Shown: piece by piece, positions 1-7,226 of the stretch
Layout: every line of letters begins with the position of its first letter
Position numbering within the stretch: the first letter of the stretch is position 1
Assembly: GCA_963778025.1 (NCBI GenBank)
Contig: CAVZTA010000012.1
Location: 62,001 to 126,000, forward strand
Source of the DNA: CAVZTA01 sp963778025
Lineage (GTDB): Bacteria; Chloroflexota; Limnocylindria; Limnocylindrales; CSP1-4
Direction: 5' to 3'
Length of the DNA: 64,000 bases
The notes under the pieces: generated by a model
Seen by the model: the letters and a program-made list of their open reading frames with translations, nothing else
What the model was told of the DNA's origin: nothing
The model's database searches: none
Made by a program: the position numbers and the translations under genes

Positions 1-145
1 CGATCCCCGCGTCCCGGACCGTCTCGATGGCTCGCTCCTGGCCCTGGATCGCCCGCCGCGACGGCTGGTGCGCGCCAGCCTGCCGATGCTCGACCCGCGC
101 ACGGTCCCCGCGACCATCACGTCGGCGCTCGGCGCCGCGAGCTGA
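1..145 (+). CDS. 3' end of an unidentified protein gene (partial)
   Basis: An open frame enters from the left edge and ends at TGA 143-145, giving about 47 residues ending LGAAS. It sits 15 bases before the HIT gene on the same strand, so the two are probably co-transcribed. No motif is recognisable in the visible piece and the family cannot be named. Codon use is typical of the window (GC-rich third positions), which supports it being real coding sequence. Confidence 0.45.
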   Translation, partial: DPRVPDRLDGSLLALDRPPRRLVRASLPMLDPRTVPATITSALGAAS

Positions 146-160
146 CCACCCGGAGGACGC

Positions 161-508
161 ATGGCCGCCGACTGTCTGTTCTGTCGCATCGTCGCGGGGG
201 AGATCCCCGCCGACATCGTCCACCGCGATGACACCGTCGTCGCGTTCCGCGACGTCAACCCGAGGGCGCCCACGCACATCCTCGTGATCCCCTCGCGCCA
301 TGTCGTGTCGGCCGCCGCGCTCACCGACGCGGACGCGCCGCTCGTCGGGCGCCTGTTCGCGGTCATCGCGGAGCTCGCCCACGCGGAGGGCGTCTCGGAG
401 ACCGGGTTCAGGGTCGTGACCAACACCGGGCCCGACGCCGGGCAGTCGGTGGCCCACCTCCACCTGCATCTCCTCGGCGGTCGCTCGATGACCTGGCCTC
501 CCGGATGA
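161..508 (+). CDS. HIT-family hydrolase (histidine triad protein)
   Basis: Predicted nucleotide hydrolase/transferase of the HIT (HINT-like) family acting on purine nucleoside phosphoramidates or similar substrates in the cytoplasm. The 115-residue protein opens with DCLFCRIVAGEIPA, typical of HINT proteins, and has the histidine triad HLHLHLLGGR near residues 97-106. Length matches the family. The start is ATG 161 with GGAGG at 152-156, four bases upstream. The stop overlaps the next start (ATGA, 505-508), suggesting translational coupling to the membrane protein downstream. Confidence 0.93.
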   Translation: MAADCLFCRIVAGEIPADIVHRDDTVVAFRDVNPRAPTHILVIPSRHVVSAAALTDADAPLVGRLFAVIAELAHAEGVSETGFRVVTNTGPDAGQSVAHLHLHLLGGRSMTWPPG

Positions 509-1078
509 CGTCGTCCGCGCCCCAGACGACGCGGCGGGGTGGACCGCCGGCGGTCATCTTCCTCATCGCGGTCGTCGGCCTCGTGGCAGGGCTCGGCCTC
601 ATCGTCGCTGTCGGCGCTCGGCGGCGGCACCGGACCCGCGGCCACGCCCACGGTCCAGCCGGCCGGCCAGTCCGCCGCGGCGACGGTCCAGGCGGTCGTC
701 GGCGCGCTCGGCGCGCAGTCGATCCAGGCCGGGCCCGCGCAGCGTCCGTATCGCCCCGCCGAGTCGCCGACCATCACGGACGCCCCGCGCTCCGTGCTCC
801 AGGCCGTGCTGCCCCAGGACCCCGACCACGGGTACATCGTCATCTACGAGCTGCCGACCGATGACGCCGCCGCCGCCGCGGGTCGGGAGTTCGCGGAGTA
901 CCTGGGCACCGGCCCGGGCCGCATCCAGTTCCCGACGGACACGCGGTTCACCCTCCGCCAGCTGGGCGACACGCTCGTGTTCTTCGACTGGTCGCCGGCC
1001 AACTGGCCCGACGAGCGCTCCGCGACGATCCAGCAGGCGCTCGAGACCCTGGGCACCGACATCCCGATCGCGCGCTGA
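505..1078 (+). CDS. membrane-anchored hypothetical protein (frame break)
   Basis: No family recognised. The start (505) overlaps the HIT stop. The first ~40 residues hold a single hydrophobic segment (VIFLIAVVGLVAGLGLIVAV), then the frame must change near 610-625 to continue into a frame that runs cleanly to TGA 1078. The second part has an Ala/Thr/Gln-rich linker followed by a globular region containing YIVIYELP and DTLVFFDWSPANWPD. The likely product is about 190 residues with one N-terminal anchor and an extracytoplasmic domain. The break lies in a GC-rich run and is probably a sequence error. Confidence 0.6.
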
Positions 1079-1111
1079 TCGGGCGGCTCGTCCGGCGTCC
1101 GGCCAGGTCGC

Positions 1112-2780
1112 TCAGCGCACGGCGGCTGCGACGTCCTCGCCCACCCACTCGCGCACGAGATCGCGCTTGACCTTCAGCGTGTGGGTCCGCGGGAAGTCGT
1201 CCTCCGGCCACAGGCGCCAGCCGGCGATCCGCTGCTGCGGGCCAAGGACGCCGTTCGCCTCGCGGACCGCGGCGTCGACCCGTGCGCCGAGCGTTGCCGG
1301 GTCGTGCGGCGTCGCCGTCGCGTCCGGGCGTGGCACGCCGTCGACGCCTGCCGCGAGCACGATCGCCTCGATCCGACCGGGGGCCGTCTCCAGGGCGATC
1401 GAGTCGCGAAGGCCGGCATTGCGGAGGGCGTTCTCGAGATCCTCCGGGTACACCTTGAAGCCATTCGGCAGCACGATGCGGTCCTTCGTCCGGCCGCTCA
1501 GGACGAGCCGCCCGCCGGGATCCTGATGGCCGATGTCGCCGGTGTGGTACCAGCCCTCGTCATCGATCGCGCGCGCCGTCGCCTCGGGGTCGTCCCAGTA
1601 GCCCTTGAACAGCGTCGGACCGCGGAACAGCACCTCGCCGTCGTCGGCGATCCGCAGCTCGATGGGCGGGATCGGCCGGCCCACCGTCCCAAGACCGTGG
1701 TCCGACAGGGTGTTGCACGTCCCGAACCCGTTCTCGCTCGAGCCGTAGCCCTGGATGACCGTGACGCCCAGGTCCTCCCACGCCTGCTGGAGCGCCGGCG
1801 GCAGGAACGCGCCGCTCGAGACGAACAGCCGCATCGAGCCGCCGAGCTGCGCGTGGACACGCCGGAAGATGAGCCGCCGGGCCGCCATCGGCAGATGACG
1901 CGCGATGCCGCGAAGCCGGTCGAACGTCGCCCGTCGGCCCTGCCGGTCGGCCTCGCGCTCGATGGCGCTCCAGAACAGGTCGAGGATCTGCGGCACGACG
2001 ATCATCGAGGTCACGCGGTGGTCGCGCAGTGCCTCGAAGATCACCCGCGGGTTGCGGCTCCGCACGTAGAGGATGTGCGCCCCGACGTCGAGCGCGTAGA
2101 GCAGCCCGATCGCCTGCTCGAACAGATGGGACAGCGGCAGCAGCGACACGACCCGGTGATCCATCGGCGGGATCACCTTGTGGATCACGTCGAGCGTGGC
2201 GTTGACGTTGTCGTGCGCGAGCATCACGCCCTTCGGCGTGCCGGTCGTGCCCGAGGTGAAGATGAGGTCCCAGATGTCCTCCGGCCGCGCCGGCTCCCAC
2301 GCGGCGAGCTGCGCCTCCCAGTCGATCCGGGAAGGCCTCGTCGGGCTCGGCGGTGAGCGCCTCGACCGTCGTCGTCGGGAACGCCTCCAGGCCGGCGTCC
2401 GAGGGGTCGGGCGCATCGCGACCGGTGCCCAGCGCGAGGTGCCCCGGCTCGGCACGGCGGACGATGTTCGTGATCGCCTCGACGCTCATCCGCAGGTCCA
2501 GCGGGACCAGCACGAGCCGGGCGCGCATCGCGCCGAGGTACACGGCCGGCAGGGCGGGCGTGGACGGGGACCAGGTGAGCAGCCGGTCGCCGGGCTGGAG
2601 CCCGAGTGCCCGGAGGCGCCACGCGGCGATGCGGCTTCGCCGCTGGAGCTCGGGATAGGTCCAGTCGATCCGCGCTCCGTCCTCGCCGCGCAGGCTGAGC
2701 GCGGGCCGGTCGGCGTACCGCTCCGCGGCATGGTCGAAGCGCTCGATGAGGGTGGCCGGGGACGGGCTGACGGGCGGCAT
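1112..2780 (-). CDS. AMP-dependent synthetase / fatty acyl-CoA ligase (frame break)
   Basis: ANL-superfamily enzyme that would activate a fatty acid as acyl-AMP and transfer it to CoA. The core motif LIFTSGTTGTPKGV, the GYGSSENG acyl-AMP motif, the YHTGDIG hinge region and a C-terminal Lys in THTLKVKRDLV are all visible. The N-terminal part starts at ATG 2780 and runs to about 2330, where one extra base in a CCC run shifts the frame; the rest is clean to the stop. The product is about 555 residues, normal for long-chain acyl-CoA ligases. It is transcribed away from the Lgt-like/radical-SAM cluster, so a lipid link is possible but not shown. Confidence 0.85.
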
Positions 2781-2890
2781 GGGCACGCATCCTACGGGTC
2801 GCGCGTGGTGGCCGGTCTCTCGCGGTGACGCCGGCGCTGCGCGCCCGCACGACGGACACCGACGCGCGGCGCCCAGAATGGTGACCGACG

Positions 2891-3734
2891 ATGCATCCCA
2901 TCCTGCGTCCAGGCCGGGCCGCTCACCGTCGGGACGCACGATGCGTTCTCGCTGGTCGCGGTCGTGGTCGGCTTCGCCATCTACTGGGCGGAGCTCCGGC
3001 GGCGCGGCTGGCTGGAGGAGCGGATCGTCCTCGTCTCGCTCGCTGTGCTCGCGGGTGGCGTCATCGGTGCGCGCGTGATCACGGCCTGGGAGCGGGTCGA
3101 CGAGTACGAGGCCGCCATCGGCGCCGGGCTGCCGGTCAGCTGGGTGCTCATCCATGGCGGCAAGAGCCTCCTCGGTGCGCTGGCCGGCGGGTTCCTCGCG
3201 GGCGTGCTCGCGAAGCGCGCGCTGGGCTACACGCGGAGCACCGGCGACGCGTACGTGCTCGCGATCCCGATCGCGACCGCCATCGGGCGGGTCGGCTGCT
3301 ACCTCTCCGAGCTGCCCCTGGGCACGCCGACGGACCTGCCGTGGGGCGTCAGCGTCGACGCCCGCGGCGGCGGCCGCCTTCCCGCGCTGCCCGGGCTGCG
3401 ACGTCGCGATGCACCCGTCGATGCTCTACGAGGTGGCGTTCAACCTCGCGGTCATCCCGCTCATCCTCTGGCTGCGCCCGCGGGTGCCCGATCCAGGGCG
3501 ACCTGCTGAAGGGCTACCTGCTCGTGGCGTTCGTGTTCCGCTTCGGGGTCGAGATCGGTGCGTGGCAACGAGGTGCAGGCAGCCGGACTGACCGGGCCGC
3601 AGCTCGTGCTCATCCCGCTCGTGGCGCTGCTCGTCGTCCACTTCGTGCGACGAGTCCGCTCGGGCGTCTATCGGGTGCCCGCGGCGCCCGCGGCGCTCAG
3701 CCGCTCCTGGAGCGGCGAGGGAGGGACGGCGTGA
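2891..3734 (+). CDS. Lgt-like prolipoprotein diacylglyceryl transferase (several frame breaks)
   Basis: Integral membrane enzyme resembling Lgt, which moves diacylglycerol from phosphatidylglycerol to the lipobox cysteine of prolipoproteins. Visible family features are the N-terminal MHPIL plus GPLTVGTHDAF, the HGGKSLLGALAGG segment, the IGRVGCYLSELPLGTPTDLP segment (Lgt signature, though the usual GNFxNxE is altered) and HPSMLYE. Frame changes are needed near 2905, 3365, 3488 and 3560, all in GC runs. The predicted product is about 280 residues. Because the signature is diverged and it leads a radical-SAM cluster, it may use a different lipid reaction. It overlaps the next start (GTGA, 3731-3734). 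Confidence 0.75.
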
Positions 3735-4330
3735 CGGACCAGACGAACCAGACCGACCCGCGCCTGATGCCGGGCCGCCCACGCCCGGCCCGAGCCCGCA
3801 GCCGGCCGGCATCCCCGACGACGCCGCGATCGACGCCTATCTTCGCGAGCATATGGGCCGCTACACCCACCAGGCACTCGACGCGCAGCTCCGGGCCGCC
3901 GGCCACAGCGACGAGGCGATCGCCGCGGCGTGGCAGCGGGTCTCGGGCGTCGGCCCGTGGGCCGGGCCGCCACCGGTGCCAGCCCGCCGGCGCGGCCGGG
4001 TTCCTGTACATCCTCGCGCGTGGTCGCGATCATCGCTGGTCTACGGCGGGTCGGCGCTCCTCGCCGGGTTCGGGGCGCTGATCTTCGGGGCGAGCGGCGA
4101 CCGGCGGCGCGCTCGCAGGCCGCCGCGTGCGATCGTCTCGTCGCTGTACACGATCGCGGTCATCGTGGCGGCGGTCGTCGCGCTTCCGGTTCCTCACCCG
4201 CGTCGACCGCCGCCGCCGGGGCGTCCTCCCGATGCTCGGCGCGATCGGCCTCGTGGTCCGTCGTGTACGTCGGGCTCTGTCGGGCTGTGCTTCGGCGGCC
4301 TGTCGCTCGTCGACGAGTCTCCGCGCGTGA
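3731..4330 (+). CDS. hypothetical membrane protein, heavily frame-broken
   Basis: Reconstructed from pieces in all three frames. It begins at GTG 3731 (VTDQTNQTDPRL), then a helical segment DAYLREHMGRYTHQALDAQL and AAGHSDEAIAAAWQRV, then hydrophobic stretches (AIIAGL, YGGSALLAGFGALIFGA, YTIAVIVAAVVAL, LGAIGLVV) that suggest three to four membrane spans. About six or seven frame changes are needed, the densest in the window. No family is recognised. It lies between the Lgt-like gene and the radical-SAM gene with a GTGA overlap to the latter, so it is probably part of the same transcript. Confidence 0.5.
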
Positions 4331-5886
4331 CGCTGGCGCTGCGCCCGTACACGCCGCTCCGGATGGTCCTGACGGTCTGCGGCCGGTGCTTCAGCGAGGA
4401 CCCCGACCGCGAGATCGACTACGAGACCGACATCCTCCAGGGCAACCTGGTCGCGATGGGCGACTCGGTGTACCTCCTCCGGCACTGCCGGCGCGGGCAT
4501 GGCGAGGTCATGTCGATGTACGAGGAGGACGTCCGGATCTGGGAGGACCTCCAGCAGTGGCGGATCCCGACCCGGGTCATCGTCCCCGACCGGCCGGCGA
4601 ACACCCGACCGATCCCGATGGGCTACCTCGACGGGCTGGGCGACCTCCAGACGCAGCACTCGTGCGTGCTGCTGGTCGACGTCACCGAGACCTGCAACCT
4701 CGAGTGCCCGACGTGCTTCGCGATCTCGGCGCCGGGCGTCGGGCGGCATGCGCCGCAGAACGAGGTGCTGCGGACGCTCGATGCGGCGATCGAGCGCGAG
4801 GGCGGCCGGATCGACGCCCTGATGCTGTCGGGCGGGGAGCCGACGGTGCACCCCGGGATCCTCGACCTCGTCCGCGCAGCCGTCGAGCGGAACGTGACCC
4901 GGGTGATCCTCAACACCAACGGCATCCGCATCGCGCGTGATGACGCGTTCCTCCACGCCCTGGAAGCGATGCGCGATCGGGTGGAGGTCTACCTCCAGTT
5001 CGACGGCTTCCGCGAGTCCACGTACCGCTGGCACCGCGGCGAGGACCTGCGGGCGATGAAGGACGCGGCGATCCGCCGCCTGACCGACGCGCGGATCTTC
5101 ACGACGCTGGCCGTCGCGGTCGCCAAGGGCGTGAACGAGGACGAGGTGGGCTCGATCGTCGATCTCGTCTTCGACACCGACTACCTCGCGGGTGTCGCGA
5201 TCCAGCCGCTGTTCACGGCGGGTCGTGCGAACCCGCTGGACCCGATGGACCGGGCGACGACGACGGGCACGATCGCGCGCTTCGCATCGCAGACGGGCGG
5301 CCGTGTCACCGCCGACGACTTCATCGCGCTGCCCTGCTCGCATCCCGACTGCGCGGCGCTGACCTACTTCATCCGGCGCGACGACGGGACCTACCGATCG
5401 GTCGTCTCGATGATCGGGCGTGCGGAGCTCAAGGACCGGCTGGTCCTCATCGGGAACCGCATCGCGCCCGACGACGCGCTGTGGGAGGCGCTCACGAAGC
5501 TCATGTCCGAGACGGCGATGGTGTCGCGTCCCGAGCTCATCGACCATCTGCTCGACATCTGCGAGGTGTGCGACCTCGGGGTTTCGGGGTTCGTGAAGAC
5601 GCTGGGCCGGTGGGTCATGGATCGCGGCGCCGTGCCCGTCGAGATGCTCGCCAAGCGGGTGAAGCGCATCTCGATCAAGACGTTCATGGATCCCTGGACG
5701 ATGAACGTCGAGCGCCTCCAGCAGTGCTGCGTCCACGTGGGCTCGACGGGCGTCGAGGATCCGGTGCGGATCCCGTTCTGCGCCCGGCAGACGTTCGGGG
5801 CGCTCCGGCGGCGGACGTCGTCGGGGCTCGTGCCGGCGCGCGAGCTGCCGATGGTCGAGGCGGCGTACCGGGCGGCGCCCTCGTGA
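4327..5886 (+). CDS. radical SAM protein, Tes/MJ0619-like (candidate tetraether or lipid-joining enzyme)
   Basis: The 519-residue protein has the plan of the Tes (tetraether synthase)/MJ0619 family: an N-terminal zinc-type pair CGRC (residues 18-21) with a later HCRRGHGEV, then the radical-SAM CxxxCxxC in TETCNLECPTC (about 123-130), the GGEPT SAM-binding motif (about 169), a PCSHPDC cysteine motif (about 335) and a C-terminal block DPWTMNVERLQQCC with RIPFC (about 454-484). Family members cleave SAM to a 5'-deoxyadenosyl radical; the archaeal enzymes join lipid tails. The frame is uninterrupted, in contrast to its neighbours. The start is taken as GTG 4327, overlapping the upstream stop; ATG 4363 is the alternative. 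Substrate is unknown here. Confidence 0.85.
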   Translation: MTLALRPYTPLRMVLTVCGRCFSEDPDREIDYETDILQGNLVAMGDSVYLLRHCRRGHGEVMSMYEEDVRIWEDLQQWRIPTRVIVPDRPANTRPIPMGYLDGLGDLQTQHSCVLLVDVTETCNLECPTCFAISAPGVGRHAPQNEVLRTLDAAIEREGGRIDALMLSGGEPTVHPGILDLVRAAVERNVTRVILNTNGIRIARDDAFLHALEAMRDRVEVYLQFDGFRESTYRWHRGEDLRAMKDAAIRRLTDARIFTTLAVAVAKGVNEDEVGSIVDLVFDTDYLAGVAIQPLFTAGRANPLDPMDRATTTGTIARFASQTGGRVTADDFIALPCSHPDCAALTYFIRRDDGTYRSVVSMIGRAELKDRLVLIGNRIAPDDALWEALTKLMSETAMVSRPELIDHLLDICEVCDLGVSGFVKTLGRWVMDRGAVPVEMLAKRVKRISIKTFMDPWTMNVERLQQCCVHVGSTGVEDPVRIPFCARQTFGALRRRTSSGLVPARELPMVEAAYRAAPS

Positions 5887-6227
5887 GCGCGGATCCCGCC
5901 CTCGGGCCCGGGGTCGGCGCCGGTCCGGTGGGGCCCTGGTCGTACCCGCGACGCGTGCTGTCGCGACCCGAGAAGTACGAGAAGCTGGCGTTCACGTTCT
6001 GCCGGATGGGGACCGTGGGGCTCGTGGCCTGGGTCGTCGGCCCGGCGCTGTTCGTGCTCGTGGTGGCGCTGGTCGCGGTCGCGCTCTACGCGCGGGCGAT
6101 CACGCTGGGCGTGGGCTGGTCGAAGTGCTTCCTGCGCCGCCCGACCTACATCGTCGGCTTCTGGCTGCTGGTCGCGATCGTCGACGCGTACTGGATCTTC
6201 GCGCTGCGGCAGCAACTCCCGGCCTGA
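5883..6227 (+). CDS. small membrane protein coupled to the radical-SAM gene
   Basis: A 114-residue protein of unknown family starting at GTG 5883, overlapping the radical-SAM stop by four bases (GTGA). After a Pro/Gly-rich leader it has RVLSRPEKYEKLAFTFCRM, two strongly hydrophobic spans (GLVAWVVGPALFVLVVALVA and VGFWLLVAIVDAYWIFAL) and a short basic loop with GWSKCFLRRP between them. The tight overlap suggests fixed co-production with the radical-SAM enzyme, perhaps as a membrane partner. A lipid-associated role is inference only. Confidence 0.7.
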   Translation: MSADPALGPGVGAGPVGPWSYPRRVLSRPEKYEKLAFTFCRMGTVGLVAWVVGPALFVLVVALVAVALYARAITLGVGWSKCFLRRPTYIVGFWLLVAIVDAYWIFALRQQLPA

Positions 6228-6269
6228 TCGGGCCGCGTCCATCGTGCTCACGGCCAGCGCTCGGACCGT

Positions 6270-6298
6270 TTGACCCGCCCCACCCTCGCCGCTATGCT
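6270..6298 (+). promoter_or_regulatory. sigma70-type promoter for rpsU
   Basis: TTGACC (6270-6275) and TATGCT (6293-6298) are separated by exactly 17 bases, the best promoter match seen in the window. It lies in the gap after the radical-SAM cluster and about 110 bases before the S21 start, so it probably drives rpsU and perhaps yqeY. Confidence 0.6.
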
Positions 6299-6408
6299 CC
6301 GCGGGCCCTTGGCCGGCCCGCTTCGCGGACCGGTCGACGCGCCGGTGCCGGCGGGCTCCGAGCCCGGTGCGGGGTTCGAGATGAGCAGCCCGAGGAGGTG
6401 AACCGGGA

Positions 6409-6594
6409 TTGGCCGAAGTCCGAGTGGGTGAGAACGAGACGTTCGAGAGCGCGCTCCGCCGCTTCAACAAGAAGATCCAGCAGAGCGGCATCCTCGCCGA
6501 AGCTCGCCGACGGGAGCATTACGAGAAGCCGTCGGTGAAGCGCAAGCGCAAGGAAGCCAAGCGCAAGAAGAACGCCCGCGCGAGCCAGGGCTAG
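6409..6594 (+). CDS. rpsU: 30S ribosomal protein S21
   Basis: A 61-residue basic protein with the S21 pattern: VGENETFESALRRFNKKI at the N-terminus, then REHYEKPSVKRKRKEAKRKK. It binds the 30S head and assists initiation. The start is TTG 6409; GGAGG at 6394-6398 precedes it at a normal distance, and no ATG in frame fits the family N-terminus. The neighbouring yqeY and pgpH genes match the common rpsU–yqeY arrangement. The presence of S21 argues against most Actinobacteria. Confidence 0.95.
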   Translation: MAEVRVGENETFESALRRFNKKIQQSGILAEARRREHYEKPSVKRKRKEAKRKKNARASQG

Positions 6595-6741
6595 GGCCGA
6601 TCGCGACGCCGTCCAGGGTGACGGCGGATCGACCGGACGAACGGGCCGATGGGCGCCATCGTGGCGTCCCGTTGCCCCACCTCCCAGCAGCCGCGGCCCG
6701 CGGGCGATGACGACCGTCGCCACGCCCGAGGTGCCATCCCG

Positions 6742-7221
6742 ATGACCCTCCGCGAACGCCTGCAGACGGAGACCACGGCCGCGATGCGGTCGGGGGACAC
6801 CCTTCGTCGTGACGTGCTGCGGATGGCCCAGAACGCCATCTACAACGCCGAGAAGGCCAAGCGCCAGCCCCTGTCCGAGGACGAGGTGCTGTCGCTGGTC
6901 GCGCGCGAGGTGAAGACCCGTCGCGAGTCGGTCGAGGCGTTCCGGGCCGGCGGCCGCGAGGATCTCGCATCGAAGGAGGAGGCGGAGATCGCGATCCTCG
7001 GCGAGTTCCTGCCCCAGCCGCTGTCCGAGGACGAGCTCCGCCGGCTCGTCGACGAGGCCATCACGGCGACCGGCGCGACCTCGCCTCGGGACCTCGGCAA
7101 GGTCATGGGCTGGCTGAGCCCTCGCACGCGCAACCGCGCCGACGGCAAGGTCCTTTCCGGGCTGGTCGCGCAGGCGCTCGCCCAGGCCGATCTCGTCGGC
7201 CACGACCTGCAGCACGGCTGA
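6742..7221 (+). CDS. yqeY: GatB/YqeY domain protein
   Basis: A 159-residue cytoplasmic protein of the YqeY family, related to the tail domain of the amidotransferase GatB. It begins MTLRERLQTETTAAMRSGD and contains the family signature AEIAILGEFLPQPLSEDEL and a C-terminal segment DLGKVMGWLSP. Length is normal. ATG 6742 was chosen because the upstream extension in the same frame is Arg/Pro-rich and unlike the family. Function is not firmly established, though an aminoacyl-tRNA role is suspected. It lies 5 bases before pgpH, in a shared operon. Confidence 0.93.
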   Translation: MTLRERLQTETTAAMRSGDTLRRDVLRMAQNAIYNAEKAKRQPLSEDEVLSLVAREVKTRRESVEAFRAGGREDLASKEEAEIAILGEFLPQPLSEDELRRLVDEAITATGATSPRDLGKVMGWLSPRTRNRADGKVLSGLVAQALAQADLVGHDLQHG

Positions 7222-7226
7222 CCGAC

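Noticed and set aside
6409..6594. An ATG start further upstream for S21 (6381)
   Set aside because: ATG 6381 gives a short prefix not found in S21, while TTG 6409 has a well-spaced GGAGG and the conserved N-terminus.
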